From the NCBI RefSeq assembly GCF_009727065.1, contig NZ_WNLP01000005.1, forward strand, positions 89,848-153,847: a stretch of DNA of 64,000 nt, given 5' to 3'. Positions 15,260 to 27,508 of this stretch are shown piece after piece. This stretch comes from Bifidobacterium canis. Lineage in GTDB: Bacteria > Actinomycetota > Actinomycetes > Actinomycetales > Bifidobacteriaceae. The notes beneath the pieces are model-generated. The model was not told the origin of the DNA and ran no database searches. It worked only from the letters and a program-made list of their open reading frames with translations. The stretch's first letter is position 1, and every line of letters starts with the position of its first letter. Made by a program: the position numbers and the translations under genes.

Positions 15260-16288
15260 ATGGCACACCATAGCAAGCACACCGCACCTACGCTGCGCTC
15301 GTTGAGCAAGCGCCAGTGGATTCGCATCTCCGCTGCCATCGCGTCGGTGAGTCTTGTAGTGGCCGGAGTCGTTGCGACCCGCAGTATCTACTCATCTCAA
15401 ACTCAGGCCGGGCCAACGGCGACTTCGACCGCATATTCCATCACCGACGAACACGCAGCCTCCCGTGGCAATGCGCGTGAAGCGTTGAACGACTCCAACA
15501 CGTCGTATGTCAACGTGAAGATCAACGGTGAGTCGCGCGTCGTGCTTGGCCAGGATTTCACCAACGTGAAGTCTGTGCTCGACGCCGGCGACATCACGCT
15601 CGAACCGGGCGACGAAGTGTCTCCGTCGCTCACCAGCAAGGTCACCGAATCCACGACGATCACGATCACTCGCAAGGGTGCGAAGGTTGAGACTGAAGAG
15701 TCGAAGATTCCATTCAACACCGTGAAGAAAGAGGATCCTTCACTGCCAAAGGGCACTGAGAAGGTGCAGACCGAAGGACAGGAAGGCATTCTCGAGAAGA
15801 CGAATCTCGTCACTCGTTCTGGCGACAAGGTGATCTCGTCGAACACGTTCGCCTCTTATGTGAAGAAGGCGCCTGTTGAAAAGGTGATCCTCGTCGGCAC
15901 TGGCTCCACCGAGTCGAGCTCGTCCAGCAGCTCGAGCTCCTCCAGCTCATCTTCCGCCGCTTCCAGCATCGGCACCACGACTCCTGTCGGCGACATGCAG
16001 CAGTGGGCGCACGACTACCTGCTTTCGAATGGCTACAGCGAGGCGGACTTCACCGCCACCGTCTACATCATCAGCCACGAGTCCGGCTGGAATGTGAGCG
16101 CCACGAACCCGAGCTCCGGTGCATACGGCCTTCCACAGGCTCTGCCGGGCAACAAGATGTCTTCGCACGGCTCCGACTGGCAGTCGAATTACCAGACGCA
16201 GCTCAAGTGGTTCTGGGACTACTGCAAGGGCCGCTACGGTTCGATTCAGGGTGCATACAGCTACTGGCTGGCAAATCACTGCTACTGA
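15260..16288 (+). CDS. Secreted G5-domain protein with lysozyme-like (Rpf/transglycosylase) C-terminal domain
   Basis: A cell-wall-acting protein of 342 residues. Residues 1-50 form a signal or anchor: a basic start, then a hydrophobic stretch ISAAIASVSLVVAGVVA. A G5 domain lies at roughly residues 130-215. A low-complexity linker with 14 consecutive serines follows. The C-terminal 90 residues carry HESGWNVSATNPSSGAYG and WFWDYCKGRYGS, typical of actinobacterial lysozyme-like or resuscitation-promoting-factor domains. The glutamate in HESGW is the likely catalytic acid. The ATG at 15260 has AGGAG 5 nt upstream. It probably cleaves peptidoglycan during growth; that role is inferred from the family. 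Confidence 0.88.
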   Translation: MAHHSKHTAPTLRSLSKRQWIRISAAIASVSLVVAGVVATRSIYSSQTQAGPTATSTAYSITDEHAASRGNAREALNDSNTSYVNVKINGESRVVLGQDFTNVKSVLDAGDITLEPGDEVSPSLTSKVTESTTITITRKGAKVETEESKIPFNTVKKEDPSLPKGTEKVQTEGQEGILEKTNLVTRSGDKVISSNTFASYVKKAPVEKVILVGTGSTESSSSSSSSSSSSSSAASSIGTTTPVGDMQQWAHDYLLSNGYSEADFTATVYIISHESGWNVSATNPSSGAYGLPQALPGNKMSSHGSDWQSNYQTQLKWFWDYCKGRYGSIQGAYSYWLANHCY

Positions 16289-16314
16289 TCTCTGCTAGCA
16301 GATAATCACTCTGA

Positions 16315-16350
16315 TTGGGGAGTCATCCACTGTGGTGACTCCCCAATTTC
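16315..16350 (+). terminator. Terminator of the Rpf-like gene
   Basis: An 11-bp stem TTGGGGAGTCA/TGACTCCCCAA with a 10-nt loop is followed by TTTCG. Confidence 0.85.
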
Positions 16351-16407
16351 GTATATGCCACCAAAATTTGAGTTATGCGAGCAACAATATTTCATTCTTC
16401 TGAACAA

Positions 16408-16437
16408 AATAAATGGGGTGTGACATAATCACACCCC
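16408..16437 (-). terminator. Terminator of the 16478-16924 gene
   Basis: The minus strand has a 9-bp stem GGGGTGTGA/TCACACCCC with a 5-nt loop, followed by ATTTATTTTG. Confidence 0.85.
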
Positions 16438-16477
16438 AATATCTGCAAGCACTGAGTCGTTGCGCGTTACCTGCGTT

Positions 16478-16924
16478 TCAGTCGTTGGAAGCGGCCTTCT
16501 GACCCTTCTTGCGACCGCGCTTCTTCATCACGCCCTGCTCGGCAGTACCCAAGTTGAACACCAGCATATTGTCGCTGGCAATCCACGTACCCTTGAGCTG
16601 AGCGTAGGCTTCCTGATCGTCAGCGACTTCCGGGAAATCAAAATAAGGTTCCATGGCATCGAGCACGAACTGCATGCTCAACGTGACCGATGCGGTGGTC
16701 TTACCCGGCACGAAGAACGGGATGGCGTTCGGATTGCTTTCCTCGCAAGGCTTGAACGCGAACTGCTTGCTGCTTGGGTTGATGAGGAATTCAATGAATT
16801 CCGGACGGCCGAGCTCCAGCACCGCGTTCTTGTTGAGACGCACATATTTGCGCGTGACGGTGAGAACGGAACGGCCAGAGGCGGTGTTTGGGCTAACGAC
16901 TTCGAATCCCTGAAGAGACGACAT
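16478..16924 (-). CDS. Hypothetical protein with basic AT-hook-like tail
   Basis: A 148-residue protein I do not recognise. The body looks like a compact mixed alpha/beta domain (SVLTVTRKYVRLNKNAVLELG, then ASVTLSMQFVLDAMEPYFDFPE). The C-terminus is strongly basic and includes KKRGRKKGQK, like an AT-hook core, so DNA binding is possible. The ATG at 16924 has AAGGAA 8 nt upstream. It has its own terminator and about 200 bp of A+T-rich upstream DNA, so it is a single-gene unit. It lies between the Rpf-like gene and the polysaccharide locus. Confidence 0.75.
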   Translation of the reverse strand: MSSLQGFEVVSPNTASGRSVLTVTRKYVRLNKNAVLELGRPEFIEFLINPSSKQFAFKPCEESNPNAIPFFVPGKTTASVTLSMQFVLDAMEPYFDFPEVADDQEAYAQLKGTWIASDNMLVFNLGTAEQGVMKKRGRKKGQKAASND

Positions 16925-17131
16925 ATACAAACTTCCTTACGTCGACAAGCGGGCATTTATTTTCTTTACTTACTAAATCAACAAAATTTAGCTACTTGTA
17001 TAACATAACATAATGTGCGAATTATTCTACACAAGATTCCTATTTTGTTTAAAATATCACGTATTTTGCAGTTAACAGTTCAAGTTTTATGCTCAAGCTA
17101 AAACAGTTATATATTTCTCTGGTTTTTGTAT

Positions 17132-17178
17132 AAAAACGGCTGTGGCCGCACGCAATATTTCTGCGTGCGGCCACAGCC
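17132..17178 (-). terminator. Strong terminator of the first DUF4012 gene
   Basis: A perfect 17-bp stem (GGCTGTGGCCGCACGCA and its complement, 7-nt loop) is followed on the minus strand by GTTTTTATAC. Confidence 0.93.
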
Positions 17179-17215
17179 GGTTGCTATGCCATTGTTGGCG
17201 TATTCGTTGTATTTG

Positions 17216-19044
17216 CTAGTTTGCGGGGCAGGAATTCATGTATTGCACATGCGTGTCTTCAGTGCCCATTGGCGTTTGATCGATCTTCAACTGCGAAGTT
17301 GCGTACTTCGTGGTTGTAACATCGAACGAATAGGTCACTGTCTGCTCTGGGCGGATTTGAGCCAGAGATTGATACATGATCTCTGCATACAACGAGTCCA
17401 TCTGTGGTGTTGAAGCAGTGCCCTCCACCTTGAAGTTGGAAATCTCACCGCCCAATGGCGGGAAGAAGAGTATCTTCTCAACACCCGTTCCCTCGTTGTA
17501 TGAAAGCTCACCGGTGAGATAGTTCGGCAGTTTTTCGACTTCCTCGTCCGTCAAAGTATTGTGCAACGTGTATTCCACATGATACTTGTATGGCGCACTG
17601 TCAGTACAGATCTGCGTGACCTTCGTGGAACGCTGAATATACCAGCCGATCTTCGATGGGTTCTGTTCTGTCAGATAGATGCCAACTGCAGGTTTCGCCT
17701 TATCAGTTGGTGTGGTAGCCGACAGACCCGAATCTTTGAGAAGTTTTTCCAGTGATTCATTAAACGAATACATGGAGAAATGACGTTGATGAGATAGCGA
17801 GATCACATCTTTTGCAAGGGTCGCAATGGTTTTCATATCCATCTGAGACATTAACTTGCTTACGCATTCCTTGGCAACGATGCCGAAATATGCATCAGAC
17901 TCATCGAGATAGTCCTTGTACACCGTGTTCATCAGAAACTCGGCAGTATTGCTGCCGGTAAGCACAGTTCCATTTGGTAGCTTGATGTCTCCGGTAGCTT
18001 TCACTAACGCCTGAACCATAACGGGATCAGCCAAGATAACACCATCAAGCTCCGTGTTCTCACCCCAAGGAGTCTTGTCCCAAATCGTTTTAAATGCCTC
18101 AGCAGTGCTTTGCGTGGATGGATAGTTGGCAAGGTCGCGAACATCATACGACATATAGAGCGGGCCTTCAGCCCTGAAGATTCTGTTCGAATCCGCATCA
18201 ATATCTGCCACACCGTACTGTACATAATCTGGGTTGGAGCGGAAATCACCTATAGTGAATTTGCCTCTATCGAGGGTGAGCGTGCCAATAGCGCCAATCA
18301 GCCCACCCGACATACGCATTTCCGCCGGAGTCATAGCCATAATGGCATATGTTTGAGGTGAATAATACCCCAAATATGACGGCAGCTCTTTAGCAACATC
18401 TTCAACCTGCTGAAGAGTGTTATCGGCAGTGCTCACCATGCCTTTGGCTTGGTTGACCAAGTTCCGCACAATTCCGATAGAAGGCTCTTCAAGATCGTTG
18501 ATGCGATTAAGCTGCTTCATCAAATTGCTATTGGCGGTTGCCAAAGCCGGCAGCTCTTCGGTTATTGGCTCGATATTAATGCTGCCGTCAGAGAGCAACT
18601 TTGATTGCATAAGTTTTGTGGCGATATTAGCGTATTCAGGCGCATTCTGCTTCACTATGTCATCGACGATCTGTGTGAGATTCTGCGCAACACGAATATT
18701 GCTGCCGACGCCTGGCCATGACGCCACGAAACTCCACAGCCTATTGTGCGTAATCTCGTTTGCCTGCTTCGTGTTCTCCTGCATCTGAGAGATCGCGTCC
18801 GACATGTTGCTCAGATTGCCGCCTTTAACGGCATCTTTCACCACGGCAATGGCTTTTTCCTCATGGTTCTTCACCATGATGGCCTGAGTACCGAGTGTGC
18901 CGAAGAAACCGATGATCACAGCAAAATGGCAATAAGAATCCATCCCCACCAATGGATGCGTTTATACCACGCTCTCTTCACAGCTGCATGCTTTTTCTCA
19001 TTGCCTTCGGCAGTCTCAGACTTCTGCACTTCTGTCTGGGCCAT
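17216..19044 (-). CDS. DUF4012 membrane-anchored protein, copy 1, frame break near 18925
   Basis: A 609-residue DUF4012 protein. The family is common beside actinobacterial polysaccharide genes, with no proven function. The ATG at 19044 (AAAGG site) opens a short frame, MAQTEVQKSE to a tryptophan-rich membrane entry; the long frame continues from 18952. Adding one T in GCCATTTTGC near 18925 joins them into one transmembrane helix (WILIAIFAVIIGFF). The rest is probably extracellular, with helical N-terminal parts and a beta-rich C-terminus. Shared DUF4012 segments include MAMTPAEMRMSGGLIGAIG and VGIYLTEQNPSKIGWYI. A paralogue lies at 62660-64000. Confidence 0.82.
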
Positions 19045-19174
19045 ACCCGACCTTTCGTTTCAGGAATCATGGGGATCAGGAACTATGATCACTTAAGAAT
19101 AGTGTTTAACTCGTACAACGAGTGTAGTACCCCTGCCTGAATCGGCAAATGCCTCAAATCGGATCTCCACAATT

Positions 19175-20194
<1,020 letters not shown>

Positions 20195-20811
20195 TCACTT
20201 ATGTGCAAGCGCAGTAACAACCGACCAAGCGGCCAAAGTGAGTCCATCGTGTATCATGCCCTGTTGAATCATCTGCTCGAACACCGGCACCGACACCCAG
20301 TGCAATACGCTCAATTCCCAATCAGTCTGCGCCGATGGATTATTCTCACAATCCAGCGTCACCACTGCAATGCGATCACGTAACATACCGGTATCAGCAT
20401 GCACAATCTGACGAATGTGAGCTTCTGACACAGCCACAACTATGCCGGTTTCCTCTCGGAATTCGCGTACGGCAGTTTCTTCAACTGCTTCACCTTGCTC
20501 ACCCATGCCTCGGGGAAATTCCCACTCCCACATCGTCAACGACGGTCGCCAGTGACGGCCCAAAAGAATATACGCAGCATCTCCAATATGGTGATATGCC
20601 ACACAAATGGCACCGGTCTTTCCTTGCTTTACCGACGCAACATGAAATTGCACATGCTGACCCGAGGCTTTAACTTTAGCCTCGATTTTTCCACTGTGTA
20701 GTCGGCACCGCCTTCTTCACGATACACTACCCGCTCATTCAAGACTTGCAGAGGTGATGCTCCTGATGGTTCTGCTTCAATCTGCTCTATGCAGTTAATA
20801 TAGTCAATCAT
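20195..20811 (-). CDS. NUDIX hydrolase, frame break near 20688
   Basis: A NUDIX hydrolase resembling ADP-ribose or sugar-nucleotide pyrophosphatases. The N-terminal part (20629-20811) and the core (20195-20653) are in different frames. Adding one A to the A5 run near 20688 makes one 205-residue protein through VEKIEAKVKASGQHVQFHV. The NUDIX box begins GMGEQGEAVEETAVREFREE and is complete. The gene sits directly upstream of rmlB, its stop codon touching the first possible rmlB start, so the two are probably co-transcribed. The substrate may be a nucleotide sugar; that is inference from position. Confidence 0.82.
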
Positions 20812-21027
20812 CAGTGATCACAGGCTCCTGTACAAGCTTAATTCTTATTAAGACTGACAATAGTTTTTTCCGAAGATTTTGCTCTAAAATACCATTGCAA
20901 TACTTCATTTATTGTCGGCAATAAGTTCACAAAAAGATTACCGCAATAATAATACTAATGGGCATAGTGCTACTAGTCAGCAAACCAGAATCCACGATCG
21001 CTGAAACGACTGCCGCTATGGCTACTA

Positions 21028-22472
21028 TCAAAGCTGAGATACCCAAATTTTTCTGCTGATCTTTAAAGGTTTTTCTTCAGTATCATCGCCAACTGCATAT
21101 GAGATATCCCTCGTGGCATGCTTCTGCTCTCTTGCGCTGCTGTGACTATCGCATGCCCTCCACTGCGCAATAGTGCCACGATGCGCATAGCAGAAGTCAG
21201 CAAACGTCCCATCAGGCATTTCACCCAGTGCAATGGTGATTTCTCCGTCGAAGGATAACGAATGGCCTGGTTCTTGATTATCTTTGGAGTACTGCTCTAC
21301 GAAAGAATTCTTGGTAGCACGCACAGTGATCAAATCAGCTTGAAGCAACTCTGCTACTGCAAGATCATAGATGTACTGATACCAATCCTCAAGATAATCA
21401 TGTAACTTCAAATTATCGTTAGAAAGTCTATTTGCAAACCTCAATTGACGAATCTTTTTGAATGCATCGGTTCGTTTGAGACATTCTCCTATAGCATGTA
21501 CCTCAGCAACTTCTTGATCGTTAAGTCTCCAGTTCTTTCGGAGCTGCCTGTCTAAAGTATCACAGCTAAGTCCATAATGGCCTATAAAAGATCCCCCAAA
21601 AGATCTTTTTCATCGTTAGATGTTTTATCATGCGGATGTTCCTGATCTTCATATGCAACCAACCCACTATTCACTGCTTGAACCCATGAGCGCAATTGGT
21701 CAGTCAGAAAAGTGAATAATTGCACTGACCATTCTGTCTCATCTGCCGCTACTGTTGCAGCGTAGTGGGCAAATGCGTCAGCAATAATTGAACAAATGTC
21801 ATCCGTCCCTTGATCGAAGTGCTCAAGACGTCGTGTGAGATATAGGTTATACTGCCCCATCTTCTCGATACCGGATCGCGTTACATGCAGTCCAGACATT
21901 GAATAATACATAGGATTCAGTGTGTAGACACCATATTCCTGCTGCGTGAAGAAAAACGACTTCATGCAGTGCTCAAGATCAGCTGCACGGCCTGAGATCA
22001 CCAGCACTGCGTTGTCTTTGCTGAAATTCCCCAACATGTCATTGATGCGCTGAGGTCCCAAAGAGAGGAAAAATATTCCATCGAGCAATTGGTTATATGG
22101 AATCACAATGTTTTCCGCATACAGATACGCAGAACGCATGATTCCCGCGAATCTATTGGCATATTCAGGGTACAACGATAGCAAACGCTCGTTTTTCTCT
22201 GCATCAAGATCCCTGCAATATGCTCTCATGCATGATTGCACCTCATTATTGCTTAATCGTGTCTGTTTACCCGGAACTTGCTCGTCATCATTCGCGCAAG
22301 TTATTTCTGGAAGCGTCTGGGTTAGTGTGCTCTCAAAAGCAAAGTTATTGCGATGCCATTCATGTTGGGTGATGTCAGCCCAGGTTCGGCTCTGCTCCAA
22401 TGAGTCAAGGTTGGCAATAACGACCCTGTTAATCTTTTGATTTGCCTGCGTCTTCTCGCTCTTTCCTCGCAT
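21028..22472 (-). CDS. Large protein of unknown function in the polysaccharide locus, frame break near 21595
   Basis: Two frames, 21582-22472 and the one ending at 21028, join if the G5 run near 21595 is G6. The result is a 481-residue protein continuing through LLGGSFIGHYGLSCDTLDR. I recognise no family. It is hydrophilic with mixed charge and no signal peptide. Features are a FFLSLGPQRINDMLG segment, NAVLVISGRAADLEHCM, and long helical stretches in the C-terminal half. It starts 11 nt after the Wzz stop on the same strand, so it probably belongs to that transcript. A role in regulating polysaccharide synthesis is possible but unsupported. Confidence 0.65.
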
Positions 22473-22483
22473 CGCCGCCCCTG

Positions 22484-23880
22484 TCAGCCGATCACTTGCT
22501 CCGCTAAGAACTTGGGCTCAGCGAAACTGAGCCCGTCAGGAATCTCACTGTTTTCAGTGTAAAGCATGCCTGCCACAGATACATTCATATCGTTTGCCAG
22601 GTCTGCAAGCGCGTCAAGTTCCTCGTATGAGGTTTGCTGGCGTCCAGCAACGCCGATGAGATCTGCACCAACCTGTGCAGCAGTCAATCCATCGGCTGGC
22701 GATGCTGTAACCAGCATCACATAGTCATAGTCTGCAGTCACGGCCGACAAGAACTTTACCAGTGCTTCGTTCATGAGATCCATTGCATTCAGTGGTACAG
22801 GACCAGCTGCGATAGCATCCACTGCCTTGCCATTCATATTCACATGCTGAATGCTGTCGTGCACACTCAAACGTTGCGCCAGCACGTCAGTGAACCCTTG
22901 CGCTTCACGCAGTTGCAGCACAGGTGCCAATTCATTGTGCTCAAATGTGGCGTCAACGAGTAGCACACTGCCACTGTCTGCCAGAGTACATGCAATACCT
23001 CTGGCTATTTCACAGGTAGTGTGTACCAATGCACTATCACCTATTGGCGTAAACGCAAAGCAACGACTATGCGTTTCCACATATGGAGATGATACCATGA
23101 GACGACTGCTGATGAGTTCAAAACTCTTCATCTTGGATTCATCTGCCGTGTTTGCAACTTCGCCTATCACCGGCACATCAATATGCATTTCGAGGTCTTT
23201 GCGATTCTTCACGCGACGGGAGCATGCATCTTGAATCAATTCGGCAGTAATGCCTAGCAATAAGCCCAACAGAGCTCCACCAAGTACCATGAATTTATTT
23301 TTGATCCACGCATCAGCGCAGCGTCTTCTGCCTTTTGAATCGTTTGCGCCTGCAGTGCATACTGGGACTGCGCGGATTGCTGACGAATCAGTTTACCATA
23401 GGAGGCACTGACTGCATTTGCGATCTGCACCGCGGAATCAGCGTCGCTCTCAGAAGCCGCGACGCTAAGAATCGAAGTATCTTGTGTATTCGCCACTGAT
23501 ATCGTATTTGCAAGCTGGCTCGTGCTCATACTGAGGTGCAACTCATCAATAACCGGCTGCAGCACGCTTGAGCTTTTGCACACATCTTGAGCATTCGACG
23601 CTTGCAATCTCAAATATGCCGTTGAATTAGTTGTGATCAAAGGACCTGAATAACCGTCCGCGCCCGAGTCACTTGTATTTTCTGACACCGACAGCAATAC
23701 CTTGGTCTCAGCAACATAACTGAACGACTCACCGCGCTGCATAAACATGGCCAGTCCAGTAACCACAGCAAAAACCACAAGACCCGTGATCCAATGGGCA
23801 CGGAGAATATGCCAGAAACCGCGTAGAGTTACACCACTGTCTTTTTCGTCTCTAACCAATTGACTGTATTGCTGTGCCAT
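22484..23880 (-). CDS. wzz: Wzz/CpsC-type chain-length protein fused to a degenerate BY-kinase-like domain, frame break near 23308
   Basis: Polysaccharide co-polymerase of 465 residues. The N-terminal Wzz domain has one membrane helix (about residues 28-47), a periplasm-type coil, and a second helix (FMVLGGALLGLLLGITAELI). The frames 23254-23880 and 22484-23290 join by adding one T near 23308. The C-terminal domain looks like a CpsD/CapB tyrosine-kinase fold: it keeps a Walker A'-like VLLVDATFEHNEL. The Walker A loop is replaced by a region around TPIGDSALVHTTCEIARGIA with no GKT/S, and there is no terminal tyrosine cluster. ATP binding is therefore unlikely. GAGG lies 7 nt before the ATG. 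Confidence 0.82.
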
Positions 23881-24125
23881 AACACACCTCTAGTAGATCC
23901 ATCAACTCCATCTAGTTCCATCTGCCACGTACATTATCACGGAACAAAGTGACATAAAACCAAGCAGCAAACCGATTCTACGCAAAAGAGGAATATACAA
24001 CTAATTACATGAAGTTGATGCTTCAAGCGTACCTGTTCAACTACGGCATTATAAATGTCAAGATATACTGTCAAATATAGTAGAATTTGAGTTTATATTG
24101 TACATCACACAGTTTTAAGGCGATT

Positions 24126-25136
24126 ATGCAGTCTTCATCAGCGATACCAACATTTAGCGTTGTTATTCCAGTCCATAACGTCGAGACGTACTTGCCGCGA
24201 CTCTTTACAACATTACGCAATCAGAACCTCGAACAGACAGAGATCATTTTCGTTGATGACGGTTCCACAGATCGTTCTCCGCAACTGCTGGATGAGGTCG
24301 CCAATGAAGAGCATTTCGTAGTGCTCCATCAAAACAACCAAGGTGTTGCAACGGCGCGCAATAATGCGGTAGCACACGCTAATGGCGACTACCTGTGCTT
24401 CATCGACCCTGATGACAATGTGAGTGATGGTTATTTTGCAACGTTGCGGGAAACCGCCGCGCGCACGCATGCCGATCTTCTGCTCACCGATTGGTGGAAG
24501 ATGAAGGATGACGGCATCGAGCGTAAAGAGATCAGCATGCTGAGCGATGCCGATAATCTTGATGCGCACGCTGTGCTCAACACCATTTTGCATACTGATA
24601 CGATTATCGGGTCACTGTGGGCCAAAGCTTTCGCACGGCACTTGTTCACCAACAATCCATTCCCCCCACAACGCACATGCTCTGATTTCGTGCCGTGCGT
24701 CACTGCCATCGCGAATGCCCGCACCGTGGCATATGCATCTGGAATTCATTACGAATACACTTCGTCGCGCCCAGATAGTCTGCAAAACAGCCAAAGCGAG
24801 CAAGACGTGCGTGATTCCGTGCTGGTGCATCAGCAGTTCTCACACCTTCTGCAAGAAAAATTCCCCGATCTCATGCCCTCTGCAGAACTCGACATGCTAG
24901 GAAGCCGCATGCAAGCGTGTATTCACACGTGCCGTTCCGCAAAAATCTCTCCGAAGAGACGCAAACACGTGTTTTATGAGTATCAGCGCGGGCTATTCTC
25001 GCATATTCCTCAAGTATGGCACGAGCACATGGGTAGCAGAAAAGATCGTGTGCTGTATACGATTATCTCGCTTGGATATGTCCCCGCTCAGGCTGCTCTC
25101 AAGACACGCGCACATATCGCCAGAGCACGGCACTAG
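24126..25136 (+). CDS. Family 2 glycosyltransferase
   Basis: A cytoplasmic GT2 enzyme of 336 residues that would add one sugar to the lipid-linked repeat unit. It shows FSVVIPVHNVETYLPR, VDDGSTDRS, NNQGVATARNNAVAHANGDY and the metal-binding IDPDDN. The C-terminal 200 residues are the variable acceptor part. The start at 24126 has AAGGCG upstream; the frame is open back to 24087. It diverges from wzz across a 245-bp A+T-rich gap that should hold both promoters. It is followed 16 nt later by the capsule-type transferase. Confidence 0.92.
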   Translation: MQSSSAIPTFSVVIPVHNVETYLPRLFTTLRNQNLEQTEIIFVDDGSTDRSPQLLDEVANEEHFVVLHQNNQGVATARNNAVAHANGDYLCFIDPDDNVSDGYFATLRETAARTHADLLLTDWWKMKDDGIERKEISMLSDADNLDAHAVLNTILHTDTIIGSLWAKAFARHLFTNNPFPPQRTCSDFVPCVTAIANARTVAYASGIHYEYTSSRPDSLQNSQSEQDVRDSVLVHQQFSHLLQEKFPDLMPSAELDMLGSRMQACIHTCRSAKISPKRRKHVFYEYQRGLFSHIPQVWHEHMGSRKDRVLYTIISLGYVPAQAALKTRAHIARARH

Positions 25137-25152
25137 TTTGGAAGAAGGAACT

Positions 25153-26108
25153 GTGAACGCGCTAGATCAACTCTCTTATATCCGCAAGAACTACTCCACC
25201 AGACTTGCCATGACCAAAGCAATGACTACCGTTGCTGCTCAATTGGGTAAGTTCACGCATTTCTACCCTGCGGCATTGTATGACTACTCTTCCAATATCG
25301 TAGAGAAGCAATTGCTCTCAAAGTACGGCGACTTTCTCTCTACATGGATCATGGCGCACCCTGAAGAAACAGCAACACCATTTACCACACAGGCTCCTCA
25401 TGCATGGATGTGTTGGCTGCAGGGGGAAGATGATCTACCGCCATTGCTACAACGTATCACCAATGTGCAAAACATATGCTTGAAGACTATCAATATACAG
25501 TAATCTCACTTGAAAACATTGATGATTATGTTGAATTCCCAGCATATATTCATGATAAATTCCGTGCTGGCGATATTTCTCCAGTGCATATGACAGATCT
25601 GATGCGTGTGGCCCTGCTTGAACAATATGGCGGCCTATGGATTGACGCTACTGTGCTACTCACTCAGTCTGTGCCACATTCAATATTTGAATCTCCGTTC
25701 TACACGATCAAAGATTTGGATACGCATTTTGCACAGTCGCAGAAATACCCGGAGATCAGACGCTGGGAGGGGTATATGATCGCCGGACAACCTCACGCGC
25801 TGCTGTATTCATGGATGAAAGACTTCCTATTCAACTATTGGAAGCACGAAACTCGCTTGATTCATTATTTAATGATCAATCAAGCCGCTTTAATAGGCAT
25901 CGATAACATCCCCATCATCCAAGACGAATATATGCAACTACCATCATCGAACCGGTCCTGCGAGCTACTTGCCCCACAATTGAAAAGTGGCCAATTCAAT
26001 TCTTTGGATGCGTTGATTCGCGATGGCACCTACGCATTCAAATTGTCGCGACACGTCCCGTACGAAGAGACTGCTTTGAGCACATTATTTGCAACAATTC
26101 ATGCATAA
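25153..26108 (+). CDS. Capsular polysaccharide synthesis glycosyltransferase (GT32-like), frame break near 25473
   Basis: A transferase of the capsule-synthesis family. Two frames (to 25503, and 25476-26108) join with one added A near 25473, giving 318 residues. Family features are WMCWLQGEDDLPPLLQ, then HMTDLMRVALLEQYGGLWID, in which the aspartates bind the metal-sugar. The start is probably the GTG at 25153, with GAAGGAA upstream, 16 nt after the preceding GT2 gene. Its 3' end overlaps the convergent Wzy gene by 10 nt. The acceptor and sugar are unknown. Confidence 0.83.
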
Positions 26109-27344
26109 ACTTGTTGAGCCGATATATAGAATCGTGTAAACGAGTGCCAGTCATATACAGACATGACAACCAAAGCGAATAAAATACATATGAAAATCAT
26201 ATAGAGTACTCTGCTATATATAAATTGATCATATAGATTCGATACACGTACAGAGAAACTAGATGAGTTCGACTGCGACTGGAGACCTATTCGCTGGTTC
26301 ACCTGATTACGTTCAATTAGACCCTGCATCACCCATGCAACTAGTGGAAGCGCAGCATACCAAGCAAGCGATGTGAATCTACGAAATGGTGTACCTGTTA
26401 GTGCAGATCCCACACACACCAACATGATGATTATAAAGAAACGGCAATAACGTTGCGCCGTCTGCTGCACGTTGAACCGTGCATAATATCGTGCAAGGAG
26501 CACAATACCAATACACATGCATAAGCGTAAAGCTGCAGTTGCTTGAGCCAAAGGACTAGCAAACAGTTCAAAGTTTGAGCCGAACATGTAGTAGCCATTC
26601 ATTTTAGATAGCAAAATCTGTACAGCGGATCCAGCTCCGATCTTTGCCAACACCCATACCGGCACATACGTCAACAACGGGTACAGCGCTATGCAAAATA
26701 AATAACTCGTAAAATGCCAGTTCTGGTTATTCTCGAAAGTAACACAGCAGCTAGAACGACCACCGAACTGAAATGCAGCAACGTTGCGGCAACAATAATC
26801 ACACATCCTGCAATTGGCTGCCGATTGCGCAGCCAAAGATATGCTCCAGCAATTGCCATTGCGAATGAAGCACCCTGTCGTACGCCAAAAACAACACCTG
26901 GCATATTAACGATGATCATCACAAAACGAACATAAACAGGAATATGCCTCGTGAAATGTGTTTTTTAGCCCATTCGCAATATATGACCAAAAACAATGCG
27001 CCATAAAGCAGAAATGCCGATATAGCTTTCAATAAATTCACATCATGAAAACCTGCAGCAATAGCTATCAATACCGTTGAAAGCGGATTCAACGCATATA
27101 GATCTGCAATTTGTGAGACACCATGTTCCTCTACAAGATGCACTTCAGTAGCGATACGCTCCAAATCAGTATAGGAACCAGGCACCGGTTGCACGTAATA
27201 AGCCATCACAGCCATTCCTAACGTGAACAACAGTAATACTACAGCGCTTAATGAGCGTGCACGTTCAAACATAAATGACGTAGTCACAGTTAATAGACAC
27301 GTACCTAGAACTAACATAAGTGGGAGTGCAAGAAGAAAAGGCAC
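26099..27344 (-). CDS. wzy: Oligosaccharide repeat-unit polymerase, Wzy/EpsG-like, frame breaks near 26925 and 26731
   Basis: A polytopic membrane protein that would polymerise lipid-linked repeat units. Three frames (26919-27344, 26689-26922, 26099 to about 26740) join by adding one T near 26925 and one A near 26731, giving 415 residues. About ten hydrophobic helices are visible. Features typical of the EpsG group are the early SYTDLERIATEVHLVEEHG loop after two helices and the GVRQGASFAMAIAGAYL helix. The probable start is the GTG at 27344, with GGAG 7 nt upstream. The function rests on topology and location, since Wzy sequences diverge widely. Confidence 0.78.
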
Positions 27345-27508
27345 AATATCACTCCATGCTAATGTTGAATTTCATCAGTGGGTATACCGATATCCGCAAT
27401 GTATATTACCCCCACTTCCTAATCTATCTATACCGTTTCTAGGGTAGACGAACCTATAGATTGTATTAAAAGCATCTATTATTTTCGTCGATTGAGAGAG
27501 GAATAGAT

